DNA of 64,000 bases from Yersinia mollaretii ATCC 43969. Its GTDB lineage: Bacteria > Pseudomonadota > Gammaproteobacteria > Enterobacterales > Enterobacteriaceae. Positions 40,254-50,150 of this stretch are shown piece by piece. Location: positions 2,418,001 through 2,482,000 of the forward strand of contig NZ_CP054043.1 of assembly GCF_013282725.1 (NCBI RefSeq), read 5' to 3'. The stretch's first letter is position 1; each line of letters begins with the position of its first letter. The notes below the pieces were generated by a model. That model was not told where the DNA came from, made no database searches, and saw nothing but the letters and a program-made list of their open reading frames with translations. The position numbers and the translations under genes are program-made.

Positions 40254-41567
40254 ATGAGTCAAGAACAATTACGTCAACAGATTGCTGAGTTAGTGGCTCA
40301 GTATGCTGAAACGGCTATGGCCCCAAAGCCATTTGAAGCAGGTAAGAGTGTTGTGCCTCCATCAGGCAAAGTTATTGGCGCTAAAGAATTACAACTGATG
40401 GTTGAAGCATCCTTGGATGGATGGTTAACCACTGGGCGTTTTAACGATGCTTTCGAAAAGAAATTGGGTGAGTATATTGGCGTCCCTTATGTGTTGACGA
40501 CCACTTCAGGTTCCTCTGCCAACCTACTTGCACTGACCGCATTAACATCCCCTAAATTAGGAGCTCGTGCTCTCAAGCCTGGTGATGAGGTTATTACTGT
40601 TGCTGCGGGATTCCCGACAACAGTAAACCCAACCATTCAAAATGGCTTAATTCCCGTATTTGTTGATGTTGATATTCCAACGTATAACGTCAACGCCAGC
40701 CTAATCGAAGCTGCTGTTAGCGATAAAACTAAAGCAATCATGATTGCGCATACTTTAGGCAACTTATTTGATCTGGCTGAAGTTCGTCGAGTAGCAGATA
40801 AATATAACCTATGGCTGATTGAAGACTGTTGTGATGCTTTAGGCTCCAAATATGATGGAAAAATGGCCGGAACGTTTGGTGATATCGGTACTGTCAGTTT
40901 CTATCCAGCTCACCATATTACAATGGGTGAGGGCGGTGCGGTATTTACAAAATCAGCCGAACTTAAATCTATTATCGAGTCATTCAGGGATTGGGGACGT
41001 GACTGTTATTGCGCACCAGGCTGTGATAATACCTGTAAGAAGCGCTTTGGCCAGCAACTAGGTTCTCTACCATTTGGTTATGATCATAAATATACCTATT
41101 CACACTTGGGTTATAACTTAAAAATTACCGATATGCAGGCGGCATGTGGTTTGGCTCAACTCGAACGTGTGGAAGAGTTTGTTGAAACACGTAAAGCAAA
41201 CTTTAAGTATCTCAAAGAAGCACTTCAATCATGTGTAGATTTTATTGAGTTACCTGAAGCCACTGAAAACTCAGATCCATCATGGTTTGGTTTCCCGATA
41301 ACTCTGAAAGAAGATTGCGGGATTAGCCGTATTGATCTGGTTAAATTCCTTGATGAAGCTAAAGTGGGAACTCGACTACTATTTGCCGGTAACTTAACTC
41401 GCCAACCCTATTTCCATGATGTGAAATATCGTGTTGTTGGTGAATTGACAAATACCGATAGAATTATGAATCAAACTTTCTGGATTGGTATCTATCCAGG
41501 ACTGACACATGATCACTTAGATTATGTAGTGAGTAAGTTTGAAGAGTTCTTTGGTTTGAATTTCTAA
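40254..41567 (+). CDS. ddhC: CDP-4-keto-6-deoxyglucose 3-dehydrase (E1)
   Basis: This 437-residue aspartate-aminotransferase-fold enzyme uses PMP and a [2Fe-2S] cluster to remove the C-3 hydroxyl. The PLP-binding lysine of normal aminotransferases is replaced by histidine ([12 protein letters not shown]), the mark of this family. Cluster cysteines lie in [13 protein letters not shown]. It works with DdhD. Confidence 0.95.
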   Translation: MSQEQLRQQIAELVAQYAETAMAPKPFEAGKSVVPPSGKVIGAKELQLMVEASLDGWLTTGRFNDAFEKKLGEYIGVPYVLTTTSGSSANLLALTALTSPKLGARALKPGDEVITVAAGFPTTVNPTIQNGLIPVFVDVDIPTYNVNASLIEAAVSDKTKAIMIAHTLGNLFDLAEVRRVADKYNLWLIEDCCDALGSKYDGKMAGTFGDIGTVSFYPAHHITMGEGGAVFTKSAELKSIIESFRDWGRDCYCAPGCDNTCKKRFGQQLGSLPFGYDHKYTYSHLGYNLKITDMQAACGLAQLERVEEFVETRKANFKYLKEALQSCVDFIELPEATENSDPSWFGFPITLKEDCGISRIDLVKFLDEAKVGTRLLFAGNLTRQPYFHDVKYRVVGELTNTDRIMNQTFWIGIYPGLTHDHLDYVVSKFEEFFGLNF

Positions 41568-41600
41568 TTAGGTAAGAGGTATTTAATACCTCATTTTATT

Positions 41601-42452
41601 ATGAAAATTCTTATTACTGGTATTAGTGGCTATTTGGGGAGTCAATTAGCTAATGCTTTAATACAAGAGCATGACGTCACTGGAACAGTACGTTCAGGAT
41701 CTGTATGTGGACGTATCTCTGATGTCAGAGATATTAATTTTATTAATGTTTCTGATAGTAATTGGTTAGATAAGATTGTATCACTTTCTCCTGATGTAGT
41801 TATTAATACCGCCGCATTATATGGACGGAAAGGGGAGCTACTTTCAGAGCTAGTAAATGCTAATATCCAATTTCCATTACGGATACTGGAAGCATTAGTC
41901 TCAACAGGAAAATGCCTATTTCTCCAATGCGGAACTTCTCTACCTGCGAATGTTAGTCAATATTCTTTGACTAAGAGCCAATTTAGCATTCTCGCCAAAG
42001 AATATTGCAGTAAGTCTAGCTGTAAATTTATAGACTTGAAGTTAGAGCATTTTTTCGGTCCTTTTGATGACTTAACTAAATTTACAACTTATGTCATTAA
42101 TAGCTGCAGAAATAATGTTGATCTAAAACTAACGACTGGTTTACAGCAGCGTGACTTTATTTATATCACTGATCTTATTAGTGCCTTCAAAACTCTCATT
42201 TCAAAATCAGAATATCTCATATCAGGTGAGAGTATTTCTATTGGGTCTGGACAAGCAATAACAATTAGAGAATTCGTTGATACTGTGATTGAAATTACTA
42301 ATTATCAAGGTGATGTTCAATTTGGCGCAATACCATCTAGAAAGAATGAAATTATGTATAGCTGTGCAACGTTAGAACGGCTGCATGAGCTTGGATGGGA
42401 GTGTGAATATTTATTGGATAATGCAATAAAAGATATTTTAATTAAGGAATAA
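41601..42452 (+). CDS. prt: CDP-paratose synthase
   Basis: This 283-residue NAD(P)-dependent reductase has the Rossmann motif TGISGYLGS and the catalytic YSLTKSQF. It matches the recalled Salmonella RfbS pattern (for example KLEHFFGPFDD, TGLQQRDFIYI and NEIMYSCA), which reduces the 4-keto group to give CDP-paratose. This is the last shared step before tyvelose. Composition is more AT-rich than ddhABC. tyv starts two bases after its stop. Confidence 0.9.
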   Translation: MKILITGISGYLGSQLANALIQEHDVTGTVRSGSVCGRISDVRDINFINVSDSNWLDKIVSLSPDVVINTAALYGRKGELLSELVNANIQFPLRILEALVSTGKCLFLQCGTSLPANVSQYSLTKSQFSILAKEYCSKSSCKFIDLKLEHFFGPFDDLTKFTTYVINSCRNNVDLKLTTGLQQRDFIYITDLISAFKTLISKSEYLISGESISIGSGQAITIREFVDTVIEITNYQGDVQFGAIPSRKNEIMYSCATLERLHELGWECEYLLDNAIKDILIKE

Positions 42453-42454
42453 AA

Positions 42455-43477
42455 ATGAAGCTTTTAATCACTGGGGGCTGTGGTTTTCTAGGTAGCAATT
42501 TAGCATCACACGCTATCCAATTAGGTATGGAAGTTGTTGTATTTGATAACTTATCACGCCATGGTTCATATGAGAACCTTAGATGGCTAGAGTCTATTGG
42601 TAAATTTACACATGTACATGGTGATATTCGTAATAAGAATGATGTAGTTAAATTGATTCAGCAGTATCAACCACATAATATCTTCCATCTAGCTGGCCAA
42701 GTTGCAATGACAACATCTATCGATAATCCCCAAAAGGACTTTGATATCAATGTTGGTGGTACATTCAATTTGCTTGAGGCAATACGCTTATTTAATCCAA
42801 ATTGCGGTGTTATTTATTCTTCAACTAACAAAGTATATGGAGATTTAGAGCAGTTCACATATAGGGAGACAGATACGCGCTATGAATGTATCGAAATGCC
42901 TGATGGGTTTGATGAGAATGTCCAGTTAACTTTCCATTCACCTTATGGCTGCTCTAAGGGGGCTGCGGACCAATATATGCTTGATTATGCACGAATATAC
43001 GGACTTAAAACTGCAGTTTTTCGTCATTCTTCAATGTATGGTGGACGCCAGTTTGCAACAGTAGATCAAGGTTGGGTTGGTTGGTTTTGTCAACAAGCTA
43101 TAGAGACTTCCAAAAATAATGTAATTACGCCATTTACAATATCAGGCACAGGCAAGCAAGTTAGAGACCTTTTGCATGCGGATGATATGATTAAACTTTA
43201 TTTCTCAGGGATGAGGAAGATCGATAAAATTTCGGGTGAAGTATTTAATATTGGCGGAGGGATTGTCAATAGCCTGTCACTCTTAGAACTATTTAAGATC
43301 TTAGAGAATAATACTAGTACTAAACTGATATATAAAAATTTACCAGCCAGATCAAGTGATCAAAGAGTCTTTGTGGCAAATATACGGAAGGCATCAGAAG
43401 CCTTTAATTGGGTACCAACAGTCTCATCCGAAGAAGGAGTAAAGAAAATGTTGGAGTGGTGCAAGAATTGCGCCTAA
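42455..43477 (+). CDS. tyv: CDP-paratose (CDP-tyvelose) 2-epimerase
   Basis: The 340-residue epimerase has TGGCGFLGSNLAS, the NAD-binding motif, and the catalytic YGCSKGAADQYMLDY. It closely resembles Salmonella RfbE, including VAMTTSIDNP and SSTNKVYGDLEQ. It turns CDP-paratose into CDP-tyvelose. The presence of an apparently intact tyv means the side sugar is probably tyvelose, as in Y. pseudotuberculosis O:4 and Salmonella group D. Confidence 0.93.
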   Translation: MKLLITGGCGFLGSNLASHAIQLGMEVVVFDNLSRHGSYENLRWLESIGKFTHVHGDIRNKNDVVKLIQQYQPHNIFHLAGQVAMTTSIDNPQKDFDINVGGTFNLLEAIRLFNPNCGVIYSSTNKVYGDLEQFTYRETDTRYECIEMPDGFDENVQLTFHSPYGCSKGAADQYMLDYARIYGLKTAVFRHSSMYGGRQFATVDQGWVGWFCQQAIETSKNNVITPFTISGTGKQVRDLLHADDMIKLYFSGMRKIDKISGEVFNIGGGIVNSLSLLELFKILENNTSTKLIYKNLPARSSDQRVFVANIRKASEAFNWVPTVSSEEGVKKMLEWCKNCA

Positions 43478-43540
43478 TAAGCGTATGTAACTCCTATGGC
43501 TAACTGTACAAACATTGTTCAATGGTGACGTGGTAAAATA

Positions 43541-44386
43541 ATGGAATTATCAATTTGTATTCCGACTTATAATCGAAGTGGTAGCTTAATAAAACAAATT
43601 AATTTTGTATTAGAGGATGCTATATCAATAATGTCAGATGATATGTTTGAAATTATTATTTCTGATAATAAATCTGATGACGAACATCATAAGAAAATAA
43701 TTAAAGAAATAGAGGGGCTCAAACAAAAATACCCTACAGTTAATTTATATTATTTTTCTAATAAAGAAAATGTTGGCTTAGTTAGGAATTTAAAGGTATT
43801 GGCAAATATTGCAAAAGGTAAATACATTTGGTTTGTGGGTGATGATGATGAAATCCATAAAGGTATTATTAGTAAAATATTGCCATTATTGAATGAGAAT
43901 AAAGGGATGGTTTTTATAAACCACAGAGCTGTAGATAAAGATAATAATATTTTAATGGACAAAGCTTTCATTGGAAATAAGCATAAATCATTGTATGAAA
44001 TATTTAAACATAGCAATACGACGATGATGTTTATAACAGCATGTGTATATAAGAAAGAGTTTGTTGATGAAGTCTTTGAAAATGAAGATAGTCGATTATC
44101 ACTCCCCTTTTACCTGTCATTTTATTGTTTTGAAAAGTCAGGTGCTACATTAGTTAATGATATTATGATAGATAATTATTGGGGGGACACATCTTGGAGT
44201 GATAGTTCTTGGATTGTATTTAATAATCAGATACCAAGGGATATATTTAAGATAATAAAGGAAAGTAAGAATAAAAAAGATGCAGTTTTTGCTTTTTATC
44301 CATTTTTGATTAAGACATTTGTGTCGATTGCAAAACATAAAATATTTAAATTTATAAAATTTTTTTTGAAAAAAAATGATAAATAA
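43541..44386 (+). CDS. GT2 glycosyltransferase, candidate dideoxyhexosyl (tyvelosyl) transferase
   Basis: This 281-residue GT-A family protein starts MELSICIPTYNRSGSL and has the acidic metal site VGDDDEIH (residues about 99-106). A C-terminal basic helix (IFKFIKFFLKK) could hold it to the membrane. It sits where Salmonella rfbV and Y. pseudotuberculosis wbyH-type genes are, behind the dideoxyhexose genes, so transfer of tyvelose is a reasonable inference. It overlaps wzx by 11 bases. Very AT-rich. Confidence 0.75.
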   Translation: MELSICIPTYNRSGSLIKQINFVLEDAISIMSDDMFEIIISDNKSDDEHHKKIIKEIEGLKQKYPTVNLYYFSNKENVGLVRNLKVLANIAKGKYIWFVGDDDEIHKGIISKILPLLNENKGMVFINHRAVDKDNNILMDKAFIGNKHKSLYEIFKHSNTTMMFITACVYKKEFVDEVFENEDSRLSLPFYLSFYCFEKSGATLVNDIMIDNYWGDTSWSDSSWIVFNNQIPRDIFKIIKESKNKKDAVFAFYPFLIKTFVSIAKHKIFKFIKFFLKKNDK

Positions 44387-45689
44387 CTCAAATAAAATTG
44401 CGCTGCTATCAATAATATCCCAGATAGTGAGAGTGTTTTCTGGCCCTTTAGTTATTATTGTGGTTGCAAAAACTCTCACTACAGGGGAAATGTCCCTGTA
44501 CTATGCGTTTTTCAATGTTATTGCTCTGCAGCAGATAATGGAAATGGGGATTGGGTTTACAATAAAGCAATATATATCACATTCTTATAAACTCACGGAA
44601 AAAAACGAATGGGGCCAAGAATCAAAAGCTAATATAATATCTTATATGAAATTTTCGTTTTTGTGGTATTTGGTTATTTCTCTTTTTATATTTTTTATAC
44701 TTGGTTATGTTGGTAGTGTATTTTTCAGTAGCTATAAAGGAAGTACAGACTGGAAAGGTGCATGGTGGATGTTGGTATTTATAACTGGATTCTTTACAAT
44801 AGTAACACCTTTTCAGTTTTTAATTGAGGGATGTCAGCGACAAATCTCAATATATAAGTCCAGACTTCTATCTGGTATATTTTTATCATTAGTTTTAGGT
44901 TTAAGCTTATATTATGGTGCGGGATTGTATAGTATTGCGATTGCCGTTTTCATTTCAAATTTAATTTTTTATCTATACTTGTTTAAAACAATTAAGGAAT
45001 TAGTCAGCGAACTGATTGGTGTTAAAACTAAAAAAAATATAAAAACAACATTTATTGAAGTCTGGGATATGCTTTCTAAAATATCTGTAACATGGATTTT
45101 AGGATACTTCTTTTGGAACTCATTTAATCTTATAGCCTTTAAAATGCTCACCAATGACTTAGCAGGTAGATTTGGTTTTACTCTTAGTTTAGTTCGTGCA
45201 GGATATTCAATTGCAGAATCTATAGTTGCAAGCCAAACAACTATCTATGCGTCCTATATCAGTGCAGGGGAAGTTAAGCTAGCAAGAAGACAGTTTGAAA
45301 AATCAATGTATATATCTATGGCATTACTAATTTCGGGATATTTTTTATATATAGCCGTTTATAAGATATTGCCAGGATTATTTATTTTTGATAAAACGTT
45401 AAATTTAACTTATACGATAGAAATGTTTCTATATTTTGTTCTATTGCTACCTGTAACATCTCAGGCTAATTATTGTCGCTGTTTTAAAAATGAGCCATAT
45501 TTTAAATTATCACTGTTTATGAATATTCAGGTGCCGATAGTTTTTTATCTAACATGTTATTATGTCGGTGAGCCTAACTTCATATATTTACTGCCATTTA
45601 GCATGTTGTCACTTATATGGTCTTGCTATATATATTATGATACTGAGAATAGATATAAAATTAAGTGCCGCCAAGAGAATATGAAATGA
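44376..45689 (+). CDS. wzx: O-antigen flippase Wzx
   Basis: This 437-residue polytopic protein has about twelve hydrophobic helices, starting near residues 12-32 and 42-60. It is of the polysaccharide-transporter (MOP) family. It should flip the undecaprenyl-linked repeat unit across the inner membrane. The identification rests on topology, size and its place among glycosyltransferases and a polymerase. The start overlaps the preceding gene; the stop overlaps the next ATG (ATGA at 45686-45689). Confidence 0.85.
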   Translation: MINNSNKIALLSIISQIVRVFSGPLVIIVVAKTLTTGEMSLYYAFFNVIALQQIMEMGIGFTIKQYISHSYKLTEKNEWGQESKANIISYMKFSFLWYLVISLFIFFILGYVGSVFFSSYKGSTDWKGAWWMLVFITGFFTIVTPFQFLIEGCQRQISIYKSRLLSGIFLSLVLGLSLYYGAGLYSIAIAVFISNLIFYLYLFKTIKELVSELIGVKTKKNIKTTFIEVWDMLSKISVTWILGYFFWNSFNLIAFKMLTNDLAGRFGFTLSLVRAGYSIAESIVASQTTIYASYISAGEVKLARRQFEKSMYISMALLISGYFLYIAVYKILPGLFIFDKTLNLTYTIEMFLYFVLLLPVTSQANYCRCFKNEPYFKLSLFMNIQVPIVFYLTCYYVGEPNFIYLLPFSMLSLIWSCYIYYDTENRYKIKCRQENMK

Positions 45690-46624
45690 ACGATTTAAAA
45701 AAGAGTGTAAGTATAAGTATTTTAATTTGTTGTTATAATAGCGAGTCTAGAATAAAACAAGTATTAAGTTCACTAGAAAAACAAAAAATATCAACGAATC
45801 TACTAGAGGTTATTATAATCGATAATGCTTCCTTAGATACGACTTATTCTGTTTCCACATCCTATATTGATAGTTTCCCGTTTAAACTTAGTGTTTTTAA
45901 AGAGCCTATTTCAGGATTGATGAATGCAAGAATTAGAGGAATAAAAGAGGCTAAAAATGATTTAATTATATTTGTTGATGATGATAATCTTCTTGATACA
46001 GATTACTGTTATAAGGCTCATCAGCTTTTTTCGGAAAAAACAGATATTGCGTTTGCAGGGGGAGAATCAAGGCTTCCACTGTATATATCACCTCCTACGT
46101 GGTTTGATAAATATTCTAAATGCTATGCTGTAGGGCCTCAATATAATGAGTCTCGATATCTTTGTGGTGCCGAAATATTATGGGGAGCAGGTTTAATCGT
46201 TAGAAGAGAGATGTTACTAACTATTATAAATTATGATTTTAAGTGCGTAGGAAGAAAAGGCAACATCCAATTGTCAGGCGATGATAGTGAGTTATGCTAT
46301 CTTCTTATATTGAATGGTGGGATCGGATACTATTATTCTGAATTAAAATTACAGCATGCAATAGATACCTCAAGATTTAATATCGATAAGTTGTTGCAAG
46401 TTTATCGAGGCTTTGGTCAAAGCTTTCCTATACTAGTAAAATATAGAATGAGAATAGTGACTGGTAATAATCTAGGAAAAATAAAAAATATAATTTATTC
46501 AAATCGGAAGCTATTTGTTTTTTATTCATACATTCGCAGGTATGAGGCTATTTGTAGGGGCAATAAACTAATGATTGAATATTGGAATGGGTGCTTAAAA
46601 ACATTAAATAATTTGCCTAATTAG
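45686..46624 (+). CDS. GT2 family glycosyltransferase
   Basis: This 312-residue GT-A protein has SISILICCYNSESRI at the N-terminus, the acidic motif FVDDDNLLD (about residues 94-102) and a later GDDSELCYLL. It adds one sugar of the O-unit; the donor cannot be read from sequence. The ATG at 45686 overlaps the wzx stop by four bases with AAGAG upstream, so I prefer it to the GTG at 45665. Confidence 0.82.
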   Translation: MNDLKKSVSISILICCYNSESRIKQVLSSLEKQKISTNLLEVIIIDNASLDTTYSVSTSYIDSFPFKLSVFKEPISGLMNARIRGIKEAKNDLIIFVDDDNLLDTDYCYKAHQLFSEKTDIAFAGGESRLPLYISPPTWFDKYSKCYAVGPQYNESRYLCGAEILWGAGLIVRREMLLTIINYDFKCVGRKGNIQLSGDDSELCYLLILNGGIGYYYSELKLQHAIDTSRFNIDKLLQVYRGFGQSFPILVKYRMRIVTGNNLGKIKNIIYSNRKLFVFYSYIRRYEAICRGNKLMIEYWNGCLKTLNNLPN

Positions 46625-46685
46625 TGGTGTGCTGATTTATCAAGATGACTTCGATTTCAATATGATTTACTATTAATGAGGCAAA

Positions 46686-47465
46686 ATGGGGCAATCATTT
46701 TTTTTTCAAAATTTTAAAATAAGCATAATTACTATTGTATATAATGCGGCATCTGAGTTAAAAGAAACAATTGATTCAGTAAGATCGCAAAAGTATGCAG
46801 ATATAGAATATGTCGTTATTGATGGTGATTCAAAAGATAATACTATTAAAATAATTCAAGCTAATACAGATATAATAAACATATGGATCAGTGAATCAGA
46901 TAAAGGCATTTATGATGCAATGAATAAAGGTGTCAAGTTATGTTCGGGAGATTACATCATCTTTATGAATGCGGGCGATACCTTTTATGACCAGAATTCC
47001 ATTGCAAATGCAATGTCACAGCCTAATATCCATATGTATGATGTAATCTATGGTGATTATAGCGTAATAAATGCATATAGAAGAAATGGACACCGGAAAG
47101 CAAAAGATATTAATGAGCTATGGAAGGGTATGCCAACATCTCATCAAGCAATGTTTTTTAAACGATTATCGAACACCCCAGTTATATATAATTTAGAGTC
47201 AGGGCTTGCGGCCGATCATGATCTAGTGGTTAGAAAATTCCTAGCTAATGAAAAATTTTTGCGTTTAGATAGTATACTAATTGCAAATTATTCTGGAGGC
47301 GGAATTTCCGATAAAAAAAGAACGGATGTGTATCGTTCTTTATATAAAAATTCAAAACTACTTAATAAAAATCACTTTCAACTATCTTCCTATTATGGTT
47401 ATATGTTTTTAAGAACATTAATAAGAACGACTATTTTAAATGTTTCCCAGTATTTTAAAAGATAA
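46686..47465 (+). CDS. GT2 family glycosyltransferase, WcaA/WbyL-like
   Basis: The 259-residue protein has the N-terminal donor fold ISIITIVYNAASELKETI, the motif VVIDGDSKDNT and the acidic FMNAGDTF. It is close in type to the gene at 53779. This subgroup often transfers the first or second sugar to lipid-linked GlcNAc, and mannose or fucose is likely from the precursors made here. No overlap with its neighbours. Confidence 0.8.
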   Translation: MGQSFFFQNFKISIITIVYNAASELKETIDSVRSQKYADIEYVVIDGDSKDNTIKIIQANTDIINIWISESDKGIYDAMNKGVKLCSGDYIIFMNAGDTFYDQNSIANAMSQPNIHMYDVIYGDYSVINAYRRNGHRKAKDINELWKGMPTSHQAMFFKRLSNTPVIYNLESGLAADHDLVVRKFLANEKFLRLDSILIANYSGGGISDKKRTDVYRSLYKNSKLLNKNHFQLSSYYGYMFLRTLIRTTILNVSQYFKR

Positions 47466-47533
47466 ATTCATATGATTAGTTTTGGCTAATGTAGCATCTA
47501 TTAAACAAAAATAAATTAAAAGTGCCAACTATA

Positions 47534-48760
47534 ATGTCATATAATAAATTTGCTCACATACTGATTTTTATTGGAATAGCGATTACTCCATTACTTAATT
47601 CATCAGAAGTAATTGCATTATTTACAAGAAGCAGTTCTAATAATATTAACCTAAATGTAACCATACTAACATCTATTTACTTAAAGATATTTAAGGATAT
47701 TGTTTTTTCTCTTATATTCGTTGTGTTCTTACTAGCTGTTGCTTATGGGAGAAGTTTAAAAAAATTTCAAATATCCTTCCTTTATATAGTTATTTTCCTT
47801 ATGGGAGGGGCATTGTTAAACTCCATGTTTTATTATCCCTTTCCCATTTTACTCTCCGGCATCAGATTTCTATTTCCATTGCTTGTTTTCGTTGCCATAT
47901 ATCGTGAAATAGATACTGAAACAATGTTGAATATAACTAACATAATTAATTATGTTTTTATATTTCATTTGGTTATGCAGATTATTGAGTTTTTCTTCTC
48001 TGGTGACTACTACGGAATTTTTCTGGGAAGTTATGCATTACGTAATCCTGGTGTGTTTTTAATTCCTTCATCAGGGGCGATATTCTCACTTTGCGCGTAT
48101 ATATTTATGTATTACTTTGGCCAGAGTAATAAGATATTTTTGTTCTCTAGTGTTTTGTTAAGTGTTCTTCTTACAACTAGTGTTACAGGGTTAGGTATTT
48201 TTATTTTCATTTCTCTATTCCAGATCTTTCGGCATTTTCGATTTTCACCTTTTCTAGCTTTATCGACAGTTCTTATCATTATTATTATCAGCGCTCCTGC
48301 TATATTTGAACTTATCAGGCATTTTGGACGCGGTGATGATTTAATAAAAATATCTGGTGGCACTAGATTAAATATATTTCTGGATGAGTTAAAATTAGAA
48401 AACTATATATCTAATAAATTTGGATCTGCAACAAATACTGGTCATTTGGTTGGGTTAGCTTTTGGGCTGAAAGGAACTGAAATTGCGGATTCTACATATG
48501 CTAGTATGATTATGAATCTAGGATATATTGCCCTTGTAATTTACACTGGTTTCTTAAGTTACTTAATATATTCAGGTCTTCGATATAAAAATGATTTTTT
48601 ATTTTTAATTTCAATATTTACTTTCCTGATTTCGTTTTCAACCATATGGCTTGAGTTATATCCAATAAATCTTTTGATTATAATTGCCATCTCGTACTGC
48701 TTAAATTATCAACTGTCAGCGGACAACGGTATGGATATAAAATCATCTAATAATAAGTGA
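47534..48760 (+). CDS. wzy: O-antigen polymerase Wzy
   Basis: This 408-residue protein has about ten membrane helices and a large hydrophilic loop (about residues 270-320, with GGTRLNIFLDELKLENY). The topology is typical of Wzy, whose primary sequence is poorly conserved. It should polymerise O-units on the periplasmic side. I use the ATG at 47534; a GTG at 47522 is an alternative. Extremely AT-rich, as is usual for wzy. Its stop touches the next gene. Confidence 0.78.
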   Translation: MSYNKFAHILIFIGIAITPLLNSSEVIALFTRSSSNNINLNVTILTSIYLKIFKDIVFSLIFVVFLLAVAYGRSLKKFQISFLYIVIFLMGGALLNSMFYYPFPILLSGIRFLFPLLVFVAIYREIDTETMLNITNIINYVFIFHLVMQIIEFFFSGDYYGIFLGSYALRNPGVFLIPSSGAIFSLCAYIFMYYFGQSNKIFLFSSVLLSVLLTTSVTGLGIFIFISLFQIFRHFRFSPFLALSTVLIIIIISAPAIFELIRHFGRGDDLIKISGGTRLNIFLDELKLENYISNKFGSATNTGHLVGLAFGLKGTEIADSTYASMIMNLGYIALVIYTGFLSYLIYSGLRYKNDFLFLISIFTFLISFSTIWLELYPINLLIIIAISYCLNYQLSADNGMDIKSSNNK

Positions 48761-48765
48761 TAATT

Positions 48766-50031
48766 ATGAAAGTTTGCGTTATTTCGTTTTCAGATAATAG
48801 AGGTGGGGCAGCTAAAGCGGCAAATCGTCAAGTTAAGGCAATAAAAAAATACTGTCCTGACTGGTCTGTTAATTTTCTTGTAGCAGAAAAAATCAGTAAC
48901 GATGATTCGATCATAGGGCCTAATAAACTAGATAAAACAATCCATTTTTTTCTTAGAGTAATGTCATTTTTAATAACAAAGCTACAAATAACTAAAAATA
49001 AGTCCAAACACTCATTAAATATCTTTAGTTCTCGACATGTAATTAATTCAATTGATTATAGTTCTGATGTAATCCACCTTCACTGGTTCAATAATGATAC
49101 TATCTCACTTAGTAAGTTAATGGGAATACTATCTGAATATAAAGGCAAGATTGTAATAACAATGCATGACGATTGGCTATTTTGTGGTTTAGAGCACTCA
49201 TCTTATGAGAGTGTTAGGTTTATTGATGGCTATCATGCTAACAATAGTGATAATTTACTGCTGGATCTAGATAGAGCTATTTTCAATAAAAAATTAAAAA
49301 TAAAATCTCTTTTAGAAAGGAAAAAAGTCATTTTAACGACTCCATCTTTATGGATGTTAAAGCGAGCATCTAGTAGCTTATTATTACGTAATGCCAATTT
49401 AAAATATGTTCCTAATATTATTGATTGCGACTTATTTAAACCATATCCTAAATTAGGATGTCGCCATAAGTTAGAAATATCAAATGAGAGTTTTGTTATA
49501 TCCTTCGGTGCTGTTGGTGGAGTGTCAAATCCACTCAAGGGGTATGATCTTTTGATTCGTGTTTTAAATCATCTCAACAAAAACTATACAGAAATGAAAT
49601 GCGTTGAATTACTTGTTTTTGGTGGAGATACCCAATGCAAAGAAAGCCTTTGTGGTTTCAATATTACTTATACTGGTGTGATTGAGTCGACAGAAGATAT
49701 GGCAATGCTATATTCATCAGCTGATTTGGTTTTAGTTCCTTCTCTAATCGAATCTTTTGGTCAGGTTGCCGCAGAGAGTTTAGCTTGTGAGACCCCTGTG
49801 ATTGCATTTGATAATTCTGGAGTCTCGGAGGTTATTAGGGATAATGGTGGTATTATTATAGATGCATTCGATATTGAAGAATTTAGTAAGAGTATATTTT
49901 CATTTTACTCATTATCAGAGCTTGAACGTAGATCTATGGGCAGGAAAGGTAGACTGGCAATGATAAAAAAATATAGCCCGGAAACTGTATCTGCAAAATG
50001 GAAGGATGTTTACTGTGATGATAACAAATAA
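48766..50031 (+). CDS. GT4 family glycosyltransferase, WbyK-like position
   Basis: The 421-residue GT-B protein starts MKVCVISFSDNRGGAAKAAN and has the GT4 donor motif PSLIESFGQVAAESLACE (EX7E) near residue 335. Such enzymes are retaining transferases; GDP-mannose or GDP-fucose is a likely donor given the adjacent gmd-fcl-manC. The GTG at 48757 overlapping the wzy stop is a possible start; the ATG at 48766 fits the family N-terminus better. Confidence 0.82.
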   Translation: MKVCVISFSDNRGGAAKAANRQVKAIKKYCPDWSVNFLVAEKISNDDSIIGPNKLDKTIHFFLRVMSFLITKLQITKNKSKHSLNIFSSRHVINSIDYSSDVIHLHWFNNDTISLSKLMGILSEYKGKIVITMHDDWLFCGLEHSSYESVRFIDGYHANNSDNLLLDLDRAIFNKKLKIKSLLERKKVILTTPSLWMLKRASSSLLLRNANLKYVPNIIDCDLFKPYPKLGCRHKLEISNESFVISFGAVGGVSNPLKGYDLLIRVLNHLNKNYTEMKCVELLVFGGDTQCKESLCGFNITYTGVIESTEDMAMLYSSADLVLVPSLIESFGQVAAESLACETPVIAFDNSGVSEVIRDNGGIIIDAFDIEEFSKSIFSFYSLSELERRSMGRKGRLAMIKKYSPETVSAKWKDVYCDDNK

Positions 50032-50150
50032 ATATTAAAATCTGTTGTTAATAAGATTTTTTCAAAACACTACTAATACACTGATGTGTATAGTGCTATT
50101 GATTTCCATCAAGTGTGGAATGTGAATTATTGTTGGGTGATTATAACATT

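Noticed and set aside
50115..50150. Longer start for gmd copy 1 at the GTG at 50115
   Set aside because: The added 12 residues have no counterpart in copy 2 or in known Gmd proteins, which begin at MKKALITG.
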